From Terriglobus albidus (GTDB lineage: Bacteria; Acidobacteriota; Terriglobia; Terriglobales; Acidobacteriaceae), in contig NZ_CP042806.1 in NCBI RefSeq assembly GCF_008000815.1, positions 868,001 to 932,000 of the forward strand: a stretch of 64,000 nt of DNA. The letters are read 5' to 3'. The translations under genes and the position numbers were made by a program. Shown piece after piece: positions 8,401 to 16,815 of this stretch (position 1 is the first letter of the stretch; every line of letters starts with the position of its first letter). The notes under the pieces are model-generated. The model saw only the letters and a list, made by a program, of their open reading frames with translations, was not told the origin of the DNA and made no database searches.

Positions 8401-8994
8401 TCAGGCATCTACCAGTTGCCCTTCGGCCGCGGGCGGCAGTATCTGCACGATAACGCCTTTGTCTCCGCCCTGGTCGGCGGATGGCAGATGCAGGGTGTCT
8501 ACCAGGTGCAGAGCGGGCAGCCGTTGTCGTTTGCCCCGGCCAGCAACAGCCCGCTGTACAAGGGCACGAATCCGGTGGATGCGGCCTGGGGCCGCAGCGG
8601 ATACAAGGCTTCGGCGGCGGCGCAGGCAGCCGGTGTGGCCGGTTACTGGTTCAATATCAATAGCTTCGTGACGAAGACGACCAGCACGCAAACCAGCGGC
8701 ATTGACACGAGCGCGACTCCGAACCAGTACCAGGTCCGCACCTTCCCGATTCGTTTCAGTGGTTTGCGGGCCGACTTCCTCAACCAGTGGGATATGGCGC
8801 TGCAGCGGAACTTCTCGCTGGCGCGGTTCTATGAGCCGCTGCAGCTCCAGTTCCGTGCAGAGGCGACCAATCTGCTGAACCATCCGGTCTACTCGACTCC
8901 GAGTACCGACTGGACCAACACGGCCTTCGGCCAGGTAACCTCGCAGGCCAACCAGCCACGGGTCTGGCAATGGGTAGCAATCGTCCGTTTCTAA
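5455..8994 (+). CDS. TonB-dependent receptor, Oar-like, with N-terminal carboxypeptidase-regulatory domain
   Basis: A 1179-aa outer-membrane protein. A signal peptide (1-23, ending VVAQ) is followed by a carboxypeptidase-regulatory/CNA-B-like beta-sandwich (about 28-110, GAITGRITDNTG to FKRLER). Next come a plug domain (about 120-240) and a long beta-barrel ending in aromatic ...IVRF, the usual signal for barrel insertion. Such Oar-type receptors are greatly expanded in Acidobacteriota and are presumed to import large substrates (glycans, peptides) with TonB-ExbBD energy; the substrate cannot be read from sequence. No dedicated SusD or enzyme gene is adjacent. A second, diverged member is at 11313-14600. 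Confidence 0.93.
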   Translation: MYQRIKTFLATFALLAFTLPVVAQSERGAITGRITDNTGSILPDATITLRNEATGVQQTTKSNNDGVYTFPSLNPGSYTLTVNRTGFKRLERIHTVVDVNATNQQDAALEIGETSEVVEVRAGVQQLQETTGSMGMIVEERSIQELPSIYGNPFTLQNLAPGIIPSGVNPNIHTYDSGTANVSVNGSVLNSLEYRLDGAPDNRIRLSAYTPSTEFINQYKVETSSYDASQGHSAGGFVNVALKSGTNAFHGSAFGYYQNPTLNANYWHLGSQPTAKAVWLREGGSVGGPVWRDHAFFFTGWEHSRAATPNVLTFGVPPSAFRNGDFSALLPKYQLYDPYSSRTVNSKVVRDPFPGNIIPSSRISPIAAAALKYYPTPNTASSDPAGASNYSYAGAEPDYYYAYVVRSDVAISNRQSIYGHYVQSRRLQPGKNAYFGQVSGTTLTYQNKGAAMGYTFVLSPTTVLEARLSWTRFVNQNVVPSQGILNATSIGMPGYLVNGLGPNAQAFPRLDITGYQSLNSDNGVISHNDITMGSVQISRTMGRHFLRTGYEYRMYNVNAGITTQSNGRYQHSGIYTQSTSGGSASIDYSLAQFEMGLPNTSAVTINSDLAVRSNYMAGWFHDDFKALPNLTINLGLRYEYEGPNSERNQKANTYFDFNTANPIAAAAQAKYATIASSNSTLPAASAWTVNGGLRFLGDQGLDRKDYDAQKLMLLPRIGFSWRFMNNTVMRGGYGLFADSLSTFYLSGGNAGSTSTFLLPQQGFTATTSQSASTDNVTFTAPISNPFPSGIAQPTGNSLGMQTFLGNSVTFQPRNPQMPYNQRWSFGFQRAFGSWLAAVDYVGNHGVHLPVNKEFDPVPKQYLSTATNGYDVDATTKMSATVTNPFQNIVPTTVSLGSGKTVAVSQLVRPYPEFTGVTAYMTNGMSIYHSLQAQLLRRFSNGASFTSAFTWSKSLDATQYLNNSDSSLWYGTSSNDRTFRFATSGIYQLPFGRGRQYLHDNAFVSALVGGWQMQGVYQVQSGQPLSFAPASNSPLYKGTNPVDAAWGRSGYKASAAAQAAGVAGYWFNINSFVTKTTSTQTSGIDTSATPNQYQVRTFPIRFSGLRADFLNQWDMALQRNFSLARFYEPLQLQFRAEATNLLNHPVYSTPSTDWTNTAFGQVTSQANQPRVWQWVAIVRF

Positions 8995-9443
8995 CAGGTG
9001 GGTCGAAAACTCAAAACAACCTATGTCCTGGGCCACCATCCATCGCAACGCGATGGATGGGACAAACCCCAAATAAATCAGTAGGTGCTCTAAACGCACA
9101 ATTAACTAAACGGGGCGGCATTTGCTGCCCCGTTTTCGTTCGCGCGTAGCGCGAATGCCGTGCTTAAGGGGACGGCTTCAGCCGTCCCGTATCCGCTAGC
9201 AAAAGAAAGCGGTTTTAACCGCTGAGGGCAATGTCTGGTGTGCCGTATCCCACCCATCGCGCTCTCACCCCAACGAACAAAGGTTCGTCGGGGACCCCGA
9301 TGTGCGATGGATGGGGCACCCAGTGCGTAGGTTATTCCGGACAAATCCGTACGCTCCCTAACCCACAATTCATCAAAAAGGGCCGCATTTGCCGTCCCTT
9401 TCCCGCTTTAACGCTGGACAACGCATGAGAAAATAAAAGACGA
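8995..9443. repeat. 449-bp gap: hairpins, K-repeat copy 2 and D-repeat
   Basis: No gene is seen. The gap holds a perfect CCATCCATCG / CGATGGATGG hairpin (9036-9060), a terminator (9108-9136), K-repeat copy 2 (9160-9238), a D-repeat with CGAACAAAGGTTCGTCGGGG (about 9272-9318), and a short leader for the ABC-F gene with a GGGCCGCATTTGCCGTCCC-like imperfect hairpin (about 9378-9400). Confidence 0.65.
9108..9136 (+). terminator. Terminator after the first TonB receptor
   Basis: The stem AAACGGGGCGGCA / TGCCCCGTTTT (loop TTTGC) lies about 115 bases after the receptor stop and ends in TTTT. A weaker hairpin at 9036-9060 precedes it. Confidence 0.75.
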
Positions 9444-11051
9444 ATGATCTCCGTTTCCAATGTCTCCATGCGTTACGGCTCGAAGGTTCTCTTTGAGGAC
9501 GTAAGCACCACTTTTATCTCGGGCCGCCGGTATGGTCTCACCGGTCCGAATGGCGCCGGTAAGTCCACCTTTATGAAGGTGCTTACGGGCGAGCTCGATG
9601 CCCAGAAGGGCAACGTCGTCCGCCCCAAGAAGCTGGGCGTGCTTCGTCAGGACCAGTATGCCTTCGACGCCTACCGCGTCATCGACACCGTCATTATGGG
9701 TAACAAGGCCCTGTGGTCTGCTCTGGAAGAACGCGACCACCTGTACGAGAAGGCAGAGCTGACGGACGACGACGGCATCCGCCTGGGTGAGCTGGAAGGC
9801 GTGATCGGCGAAGAGGACGGCTACGAGGCTGAGTCCAACGCCGCAGTATTGCTGCAGGGTCTTGATATTCCCGATGAGCTGCATGAGCGCAAGATGGGCG
9901 AGCTGCAGGGTGGCCAGAAGGTCCGTGTCCTGCTGGCGCAGGCGCTCTTCGGTAATCCGCAGGCGCTGCTGCTGGACGAGCCTACGAACTATCTCGATCT
10001 TGAGTCCATCCACTGGCTGCAGGACTTCCTGGTCCGCTTCGATGGCACGCTGATCACTATCTCGCACGACCGCCACTTCCTGAACTCGGTCTGCACCCAC
10101 ACCGCCGATATCGACTATCAAACGATCATCACCTACACCGGCGGCTATGACGACATGGTGCTGCAGAAGACGCAGGTGCGTCAGCGTATCGAATCGCAGA
10201 ACGAGCAGCGTGAGAAGAAGATCGCGCAGTTGAATGATTTCATCGCGCGCTTCTCCGCCGGTACACGTTCGTCGCAGGTGAACTCGCGTAAGAAGGAAGT
10301 GGAGCGCCTGCAGACCACAGAGCTCGCACGGTCGAACATTCAACGCCCATATATCCGCTTCGATCAGCTTCGTCCTTCGGGCAAGCACATCCTGGAGATC
10401 GAGCACCTCTCGAAGTCGTACGACCAGCCGGTCTTCAAGAACTTCACCTCGGCGGTCATGCGAGGCGACAAGGTTGTCCTGATCGGCCGTAACGGAACCG
10501 GCAAGACGACGATGCTGAAGTCGCTGCTGGCCGGCATGGCAGAGACCGATGACAAGGAATTCACCCGCGATCACGGGACGGTGAAGTGGGGGCATGAGGC
10601 CAATATCGGCTACTTCGCCCAGGACCACACCGGCACCGTGACCAAGGGTATGACGGTCGCCGACTGGCTGCACCAGTTCGATGAGAAGGCTACGGAAGAA
10701 GATATCCGCGGCATTCTGGGGCAGATGCTCTTCCGCGGCGAAGAGGGCCTGAAGAAGACTGAAGCTCTGTCGGGCGGCGAGCAGGCAAGGCTGATCTTCT
10801 GCAAGCTCATGCTGCAGAAGCCCAACATCCTGATCTTTGACGAACCCACCAACCACCTCGACCTGGAGTCGATCAACGCCTTGAACCAGGCGCTGCAGAA
10901 GTTCGAGGGAACGGTTCTTCTGGTGACGCACGATGAGGATCTGATCGACGAGGTCGCGACCCGCATCTGGCACTTCCAGGACGGCAAGGTCGAAGACTTC
11001 AAGGGACCGTACGCCGAGTACCAGCAGGTCCTGGCTGCCGCAGCAAAGTAA
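9444..11051 (+). CDS. ABC-F family ATPase (YbiT/YkpA-like)
   Basis: A 535-aa soluble protein with two complete nucleotide-binding domains and no membrane domain. Walker A sites are GPNGAGKS (about 33) and GRNGTGKT (about 348). Signatures are LQGGQ (an LSGGQ variant) and LSGGE, and both Walker B motifs read LLLDEPTN / LIFDEPTN. Between them lies the charged P-site-tRNA-interaction linker (about 240-310). ABC-F proteins act on the ribosome, as translation factors or in antibiotic protection; length and linker fit the housekeeping YbiT-like branch better than a resistance determinant. It sits alone between the two TonB receptors. Confidence 0.92.
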   Translation: MISVSNVSMRYGSKVLFEDVSTTFISGRRYGLTGPNGAGKSTFMKVLTGELDAQKGNVVRPKKLGVLRQDQYAFDAYRVIDTVIMGNKALWSALEERDHLYEKAELTDDDGIRLGELEGVIGEEDGYEAESNAAVLLQGLDIPDELHERKMGELQGGQKVRVLLAQALFGNPQALLLDEPTNYLDLESIHWLQDFLVRFDGTLITISHDRHFLNSVCTHTADIDYQTIITYTGGYDDMVLQKTQVRQRIESQNEQREKKIAQLNDFIARFSAGTRSSQVNSRKKEVERLQTTELARSNIQRPYIRFDQLRPSGKHILEIEHLSKSYDQPVFKNFTSAVMRGDKVVLIGRNGTGKTTMLKSLLAGMAETDDKEFTRDHGTVKWGHEANIGYFAQDHTGTVTKGMTVADWLHQFDEKATEEDIRGILGQMLFRGEEGLKKTEALSGGEQARLIFCKLMLQKPNILIFDEPTNHLDLESINALNQALQKFEGTVLLVTHDEDLIDEVATRIWHFQDGKVEDFKGPYAEYQQVLAAAAK

Positions 11052-11312
11052 CTTCCCGCAAATCATCACCGTTTGTATTGCACTGGGACACGCCCCTGCA
11101 TGCGGACGGTGAGGTTTGCACGTATGAATCCTTCCGATTCTTTTACTTGACAACCCGTCTGCGGTCACTGACCGTAGATCTAACACCTGAAACAGGTTTT
11201 CGGGCGTAGCCGCGTCCAGCGAGCGCGCCACGAGTTCCCGGGATTTATTGACCGATAGAACCGCTTCGAAACCTTTGATTTTTGTTTCGCCCTTTTGAGG
11301 AGTGACGTTTCC
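11052..11312. promoter_or_regulatory. Leader region of the second TonB receptor with TTGACA box and imperfect palindrome
   Basis: This is a 261-bp gap. TTGACA at 11147-11152 is a good -35 box, but no convincing -10 follows at normal spacing. Overlapping the would-be spacer is the 9+9 imperfect palindrome CTGCGGTCA-C-TGACCGTAG (11159-11177, one mismatch), a possible operator. A CCTGAAACAGG mini-hairpin follows (about 11187-11197). The Shine-Dalgarno GAGGAG is at 11297-11302. Confidence 0.35.
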
Positions 11313-14300
11313 ATGAAGATTGCAAAGATCTGTAGCACACGTGTATTCGCGGCTGTGCTGACTGCCGGTATGTTGGTTATTCCGGCGTATATAGCCACAC
11401 CGCGCGCGCTGGCACAAACCGCTGCGACTGGTACGATCTCCGGAACCATTACGGATGCCTCCGGCGCCGCAGTTCCGAACACCACGGTCGTCATCACGAA
11501 CACCGACACAGGCGCAAGCCGTACGGTCACCACCAACAACGACGGCGACTATAGCTCAACCTTCCTGCAGCCGGGGCACTACGAGATCGTTGCCGGCGGT
11601 ACCGGCAACTTCGGCAAGGTTACGCGCAAGAACCTCATCCTGACCGTAGGTCAGACCCTGAGCGTGGATGAAAAACTTCCCGCAGCCTCGGTCTCTCAGG
11701 ACGTTACGATCTCCGACGTTTCCCCTCTGATCGACAGTGAAAAGACAGAGATCTCGCAGACCGTTGATCAGCAGCTCGTCTCCAATCTGCCCGTAAACGG
11801 TCGCCGCTGGGATAACTTCGTGCTGCTCACCACCAACGTGGTGCCCGACGGCAACAGCGGTCTGATCTCGTATCGCGGTATCTCCGGTCTGTACAACACG
11901 AACCTGGTCGACGGCGCTAACAACCAGCAGGCCTTCTTCTCGGAAGCCCGTGGCCGCGCGATCGGCTCTCCGTATGTCTTCTCGCAGGACTCCATCAAGG
12001 AGTTCGCCTCTTCCGCTTCCGGTTACTCCGCGGAGTTCGGCCAGGCGGCTGGCGGACAGGTCAACGCGATCACCAAGAGCGGTACCAATACGATCCATGG
12101 TGACCTGTTCTACTACCTGCGCTATCCGACGCTGAATGCGCTTGACCCCTTTGCGAAGTTCACGGGACGCAACAGCAATCAGCCCTTCCTGTTGACGCCC
12201 ACGGTTCGTCAGCAGCAGCAGTTCGGTGGCTCTGTCGGCGGTCCCATCATCAAGGACAAGCTCTTCTACTTCTTCACCTATGACGGCTTCCGCAAGGTGA
12301 ACCCGCTGCTCTACACCAGCTCGATCACCGCGTCCCAGCTTGCCGGATACACTTGCCCCACGTCCACGGGGGTCAGCCCGACTCAGTGCGATGCCGCCAA
12401 GGCATATATCCTCAGTGGTCAGACGGCTGTTTCGCGCAACGTCACGCAGGATATCTTCTTCCCGCGCCTTGACTACCAGCTCAACGGCAACAACCATATC
12501 TCGGTGAACTTCAACTGGCAGAACTACAAGCAGCCGAACGGGTATACGACGTCGGCTACTGCCAACAACAGCTCAGCATCGACGAACGGCCGCGCCGACT
12601 TCCACGAGCGCTTCCTGGTAGCCAACTGGGAGAGCGTTGTCTCCCCCAAGTCCGCAAATACAGTGCGCTTCCAGTGGTCGCGCGATCTTGAGACCACCGG
12701 AGCGAACGCACCTGGGCCGAGCGTAACCATTAGCGGTCTGTTCGCCTACGGCATGCCGAACGCCCTGCCTCGCGGAGCCTTCCCGGATGAACACCGCTGG
12801 CAGTTTGCCGATATCTTCTCGACAGTGCACGGCAAGCACTCGCTGAAGTTCGGTGCGGATATTAACCTGATCCACGAGCAGCTCTCGAACCTCTTCCAGG
12901 GCGGCGGTATCTACAGCTACTCCCAGGCAACTCCTCTGCTCTCGTTCCAGTCATGGGTACAGGATGTCTATGGTATGAACGGCGGACGTCACTACAACAC
13001 CTTTACCCAGGTGAACGACCCCATCACCCATGTGGGCGCCGATGATTTCTGGAACAAGAACATCGCCGGCTTTGCCGAAGATGCCTGGAAGCTCCGCAAC
13101 GACTTTACGCTGACCGTAGGTGTCCGTTACGACGTGCAGTTGATTCCTGCGCCTCCCCGTCCTTACACCAACAGCTACAACGGCGTTGCAAGCCCGCTCG
13201 GCAACTACTACACCAACACGATCAAGAACAACATGAAGATGGTGCAGCCGCGTATCGGTTTCGCGTGGTCTCCCATCGACGGCATGGTGGTTCGTGGCGG
13301 TTACGGCATGTTCTACGGCCTGACCTCCGGATCGACCCTGTATTGCACTCGCGTGGAAAATGGCGTCTATCAGCAGCAGTACACGGTAGGACCGGGGGCC
13401 GCCGGAGCGCCACAGAATATGGGCGTTCTGTTCACGCCTCCCGGACCGGCTCTGGCTGCTCCCTTCGCCGGTGCTGTGACTCCGACTGTACAGAACACGG
13501 GCGCCGGTGCAATTCCGCTCTCGTTCCGCGGCCAGGACCCGAACTTCACCAATCCTTATACCCACTCCATCGATCTGGCAGTCGAACAGCGTCTGCCGGG
13601 CAACGTGAGCTTCACGATGTCGTACATCGGTACGCGCGGCATGCGCCTGCCGTACTTCATCGATGCCAACCTGCCGCGGTCAACCTCCTCGAAGACCTGG
13701 GACATCATCAACTCAACCGGCGTTACCCAATCGACGATCAAGGTGCCCTTCTACTCGGGCACGCGTCCGTCGCCGAACGACGGCATCATCCTGGTGGGTT
13801 TCAGCGGCATCAACTCCTGGTATCACTCGGGAGCCTTCTCCATCCGCAAGCCCTTCAGCCACGGTGTTGAGCTACTCGCCAACTACACCTGGGCGAAGGC
13901 CATCGACGGATCGCAGGTCTCCGGTCAGAACGGTACCTTCAACGGAACGAACGCGATCTCCGATCCGTTCAACCTGAAGAACCCCGGAACTCTGAACGAG
14001 TACGGACGTTCGGATCTCGATATGCGCGGACGCTTCGTCGGCAGCATCGTCTACGCTCCGACCTTCGGTCTCTCCAACTCCATCCTGCGCTATGCGGCAA
14101 ACGGCTGGACGGTCTCCGGAACGGCGACCGAGCAGACCGGGCTTCCGCTGACGCAGTTCGTGTCCAACTTCCTTTCCGCTGCCAACGGTGGCGGTATCGA
14201 CGGTGGTGTAACCGGCGGCGTGGTCAGCCTCTTCGCTTCCAGCACCGGCGGCCGCGCTCCGCAGTATAGCCGTAACAATATCCCTGGACCGGGTATCCGC

Positions 14301-14600
14301 AACGTAGACGCCCGCGTGTCGCGTTCATTCCCCATCCACGAGAGCGTCAAGTTCGAAGTCTTCGCAGAGGTCTTCAACCTGGCGAACCGTCGCCACATCA
14401 TCGGGCAGAGCACCAGTGCATTCTCGGTTCTGCCAACCTTCAATACGGCGTCTGCTCCGTCACAGGCTGGTGCATGTCTCGGCCACTCGAACTCGTGCAT
14501 CGCTCCGTTCACGGCAACCCCCTTCGGTGCGCCGACCTCGACCAGCTCGGTTCTCTTTGGACCGCGTCAGGTTCAGGTGGCAGCCAAGCTGTGGTTCTAA
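11313..14600 (+). CDS. TonB-dependent receptor, Oar-like (second copy)
   Basis: A 1095-aa outer-membrane protein with the same plan as the receptor at 5455 but clearly diverged. It has a signal peptide (about 1-34, ending ALAQ), a carboxypeptidase-regulatory domain (about 38-120, GTISGTITDASG onward), a plug with NGRRWDNFVLL and a large barrel ending in ...AAKLWF. The start is the ATG at 11313, 10 bases after GAGGAG; an upstream in-frame TTG at 11295 overlaps that site and is unlikely. Cys pairs in the barrel (CPTSTGVSPTQC and a C-terminal CLGHSNSC) suggest extracellular disulfides. The substrate is unknown. Confidence 0.93.
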   Translation: MKIAKICSTRVFAAVLTAGMLVIPAYIATPRALAQTAATGTISGTITDASGAAVPNTTVVITNTDTGASRTVTTNNDGDYSSTFLQPGHYEIVAGGTGNFGKVTRKNLILTVGQTLSVDEKLPAASVSQDVTISDVSPLIDSEKTEISQTVDQQLVSNLPVNGRRWDNFVLLTTNVVPDGNSGLISYRGISGLYNTNLVDGANNQQAFFSEARGRAIGSPYVFSQDSIKEFASSASGYSAEFGQAAGGQVNAITKSGTNTIHGDLFYYLRYPTLNALDPFAKFTGRNSNQPFLLTPTVRQQQQFGGSVGGPIIKDKLFYFFTYDGFRKVNPLLYTSSITASQLAGYTCPTSTGVSPTQCDAAKAYILSGQTAVSRNVTQDIFFPRLDYQLNGNNHISVNFNWQNYKQPNGYTTSATANNSSASTNGRADFHERFLVANWESVVSPKSANTVRFQWSRDLETTGANAPGPSVTISGLFAYGMPNALPRGAFPDEHRWQFADIFSTVHGKHSLKFGADINLIHEQLSNLFQGGGIYSYSQATPLLSFQSWVQDVYGMNGGRHYNTFTQVNDPITHVGADDFWNKNIAGFAEDAWKLRNDFTLTVGVRYDVQLIPAPPRPYTNSYNGVASPLGNYYTNTIKNNMKMVQPRIGFAWSPIDGMVVRGGYGMFYGLTSGSTLYCTRVENGVYQQQYTVGPGAAGAPQNMGVLFTPPGPALAAPFAGAVTPTVQNTGAGAIPLSFRGQDPNFTNPYTHSIDLAVEQRLPGNVSFTMSYIGTRGMRLPYFIDANLPRSTSSKTWDIINSTGVTQSTIKVPFYSGTRPSPNDGIILVGFSGINSWYHSGAFSIRKPFSHGVELLANYTWAKAIDGSQVSGQNGTFNGTNAISDPFNLKNPGTLNEYGRSDLDMRGRFVGSIVYAPTFGLSNSILRYAANGWTVSGTATEQTGLPLTQFVSNFLSAANGGGIDGGVTGGVVSLFASSTGGRAPQYSRNNIPGPGIRNVDARVSRSFPIHESVKFEVFAEVFNLANRRHIIGQSTSAFSVLPTFNTASAPSQAGACLGHSNSCIAPFTATPFGAPTSTSSVLFGPRQVQVAAKLWF

Positions 14601-14958
14601 CGAACGAACAACAGCAAAGCCCCGGTTTAGGCCGGGGCTTTGTCATCTTTGGCCAGCCCATACTTTGGGTGCCCCATATCTGCGCAGCAGATGTGGGATG
14701 ATCGGGGTCCCCAGCGAACGAGTTCGTTGGGGTGATTTATCGAGCGCAAGCTCGATCCGCCTTTTGTCGAAAGGTGAAGCGGCACCAAACTTAAATCGGG
14801 GCCGATTTCTTACCCTTGTCATGCTGAGCGTCAGCGAAGGACCCGGTGTTACACAATCCCTTACGCTTCGCGTAAGGGATTGTTATTCGCGCTCCGCGCG
14901 AACCGAATTGTCACACTGATCGAACACTTTCCGGCTAATCTCAAATCTGTCGATACGT
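14601..14958. repeat. 358-bp gap: terminator, D-repeat and a 13-bp perfect hairpin
   Basis: No gene is seen. It contains the terminator at 14616-14642, a D-repeat with ATCTGCGCAGCAGAT and CGAACGAGTTCGTTGGGG (about 14655-14735), a GTCATGCTGAGCGTCAGCGAAGG repeat cut short here, and a perfect hairpin ACAATCCCTTACG / CGTAAGGGATTGT with a CTTCG loop (14853-14883). That hairpin lacks a T-tract. Confidence 0.65.
14616..14642 (+). terminator. Terminator after the second TonB receptor
   Basis: AAAGCCCCGG / CCGGGGCTTT with a short TTTAGG loop, followed by TGTC, lies 16 bases after the stop. Confidence 0.8.
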
Positions 14959-16158
14959 ATGCTCTCGCGCCGCTCTGTTCTCCGTCTTCTCGCCGCCTCA
15001 GCCGTCTCCCCATCTGCCTTCGCGCAGAGCCCTGTGCTCCCCGCAAAACGCCCAGGCGAACTCGACATCCACCATATCGATACCGGCCGCGGCAACAGCA
15101 CGCTCACCGTCGGACCAGATGGACGTTCCTTCCTGATCGATGCGGGCTCCTCCACCAGCTCACTGGAGACTTCCTCTCCCCCCAAGCCCAACGGCACCCG
15201 TCGCCCCGGACAATGGATCGCTGAGTACGCCCGCCGCATTGGCGTCAGCCGCATCGACTACTCTCTAGCCACCCACATCCACCCCGACCACGTCGGGGAT
15301 CTCGAAGCAAACTGCCCAGCCTCTCCCGACGGTGGCTACAAACTCACCGGCCTCAGCGATGTCGATGCTCTGCTCCCGATCGAGACCCACATCGACCGCG
15401 CCTATCCCAACTTCGGCAACGCCAAACCTCTGGAAGCACCCTTTGCCGCGAACTACCTCGCCTATCTCCAGTCACGAGTAAAGAGCAACAAGAAGGTCGA
15501 AGCCGCAACCATTGGCTCCAACCGCCAGATCGTTCTCAATGGCACGGAGATTCGTATCCTCTCCGCCAACGGCCGCATCTGGACCGGTCAGGGAGAGACA
15601 TCCCGCAGCGTAATACCGACAGATGCATTGGGTGCAGAAGAACAACCGAATGAAAACTTCTACTCCATCTCGCTCCGCATGACCTTCGGGAAGTTCAGCT
15701 ACTATACCGGCGGAGATCTCTGCTGCGACACGCACGACGGCCGCGTACCCTGGCTCGATATGGAATCACCGGTAGCGAAGCTCGCAGGAAAGACCGATGT
15801 TGCCACGGCCAACCATCACGGCTACTTCGACGCCACGGGAGCCGGGTTTGTCCGAGCCCTCGACGCACAGGCCTATATCATCCAGGCATGGGATGTAGGC
15901 CACCCCGGCCCAGCCCAGGCACAACGCATGCTCGGCGAGTGGCCCGGCGCAGCAAAGCACGACGTCTACGCCACAGAATCCCTGCCCGCCAACCGGCTCA
16001 TCAACAACCGGTTCACCCCGCACTTCCGCAGCCGCCAGGGACACATCGCAGTCCGTGTCTCTGCTAACACCGAAAGCTTCCAGATCTTCGTCCTCGACTC
16101 CACCCGCGAAGACGCCCCTGTCATCTTCACCTCACAGCCCTACCGCACCCGCGGATAG
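14959..16158 (+). CDS. Tat-exported metallo-beta-lactamase-fold hydrolase (ComEC-like)
   Basis: A 399-aa protein. The N-terminus MLSRRSVLRLLAASAV has a twin-arginine SRRSVLR motif and is followed by a cleavage region ending AFAQ, so Tat export of a pre-folded metalloprotein is likely. The metal-binding signature THIHPDHVGDLE (HxHxDH, about residues 110-121) is present, followed further on by GGDLCCD and ATANHHGYFD as candidate further ligand regions. The closest general match is the MBL-fold hydrolases related to the ComEC C-terminal domain. The substrate is unknown. It stands alone between repeat-rich gaps. Confidence 0.82.
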   Translation: MLSRRSVLRLLAASAVSPSAFAQSPVLPAKRPGELDIHHIDTGRGNSTLTVGPDGRSFLIDAGSSTSSLETSSPPKPNGTRRPGQWIAEYARRIGVSRIDYSLATHIHPDHVGDLEANCPASPDGGYKLTGLSDVDALLPIETHIDRAYPNFGNAKPLEAPFAANYLAYLQSRVKSNKKVEAATIGSNRQIVLNGTEIRILSANGRIWTGQGETSRSVIPTDALGAEEQPNENFYSISLRMTFGKFSYYTGGDLCCDTHDGRVPWLDMESPVAKLAGKTDVATANHHGYFDATGAGFVRALDAQAYIIQAWDVGHPGPAQAQRMLGEWPGAAKHDVYATESLPANRLINNRFTPHFRSRQGHIAVRVSANTESFQIFVLDSTREDAPVIFTSQPYRTRG

Positions 16159-16387
16159 ATGCCGAAGATTGTGTCTAGAATATTTCCCGTGCCACATCCA
16201 TGAAGCAGGCCCTTCGCGTTGCTCAGGATGACAAAACAAAAGCAGACTTCAGCGTGACAATCCTTAGCGTGGGATATCGCGCTGCGCGCGACCGCTTTTA
16301 ACAACTTTGTCCAAGCCAGGGTGCCCCACCCTCGCAACGCTAGGGTGGGCAATGAAGCCACGACATTCCATACAAAAACACCAGCAA

Positions 16388-16419
16388 CAAAAAAGCCCCG
16401 ACATAGTCGGAGCCTTTTT
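16388..16419 (-). terminator. Terminator downstream of tRNA-Arg
   Basis: On the minus strand, GCTCCGAC-TAT-GTCGGGGC (8 bp, one G-U pair) is followed by TTTTTT, starting about 20 bases after the tRNA 3' end. Confidence 0.8.
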
Positions 16420-16433
16420 CAATCTTTAGAAAG

Positions 16434-16510
16434 TGGTGCACCCGAGAAGATTCGAACTTCTGACCTACAGCTTCGGAGGCTGCCGCTCTATCCAGCTGAG
16501 CTACGGGTGC
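16434..16510 (-). tRNA. tRNA-Arg (anticodon CCG)
   Basis: The minus strand folds into a full cloverleaf. The acceptor stem is GCACCCG / CGGGTGC, the D-arm GCTC...GAGC, the anticodon stem GCAGC / GCTGT with loop CTCCGAA (anticodon CCG, reading CGG), and the T-arm AGAAG-TTCGAAT-CTTCT. Discriminator A and an encoded CCA end complete the 77 nt. Confidence 0.96.
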
Positions 16511-16550
16511 CCTTGGGATACAAACCCTGTCCACTAGCCTAGCACGGATG

Positions 16551-16814
16551 TCAGGGCTTCTTCTGGCTCTCCAGCTCCTGCATCACGGACTGGATCAGCT
16601 CCTTGGCCCCGGTAATCTGCGACAACACAAACTGCAGATCCAGCGCCGGGACCGCCGGATTCCGGTTCGAGGTGCAATAGACGCCATGCTGTCCCACCAT
16701 AGCCAGGGCATCCGTCAGCACATCGAGCGATACGGCGAGTCTTCCACGAGCAACGCCCATCATGAACTCGTGCTTCTCGAGCTCCTCGCGCCGATCGTGG
16801 AAGATATTCGCCAA
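16551..16814 (-). CDS. Small protein at the end of the gcv operon, unknown function
   Basis: An 87-aa soluble protein, largely helical by appearance, with conserved-looking stretches REELEKHEFMMG and LDLQFVLSQITGAKEL. The longest ORF in this frame reaches back into gcvPB, but a TTG at 16814 directly after the gcvPB TAG stop has a GGAG site 8 bases upstream inside the last gcvPB codons. That start gives tight coupling to gcvPB. I do not recognise the family. Its position suggests cotranscription with glycine cleavage genes, but a functional link is only inferred. Confidence 0.65.
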   Translation of the reverse strand: MANIFHDRREELEKHEFMMGVARGRLAVSLDVLTDALAMVGQHGVYCTSNRNPAVPALDLQFVLSQITGAKELIQSVMQELESQKKP

Positions 16815-16815
16815 G

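Noticed and set aside
9408-11417. A 669-codon open frame on the minus strand, antisense to the ABC-F gene
   Set aside because: It mirrors the ABC-F gene codon structure, has no recognisable domain, and arises from the GC-rich third-position bias of the real gene.
14853-14883. Perfect 13-bp hairpin before the metallo-beta-lactamase-fold gene as a terminator
   Set aside because: It has no T-run on either strand and is about 230 bp past the real terminator of the receptor gene, so it is treated as a palindromic repeat only.
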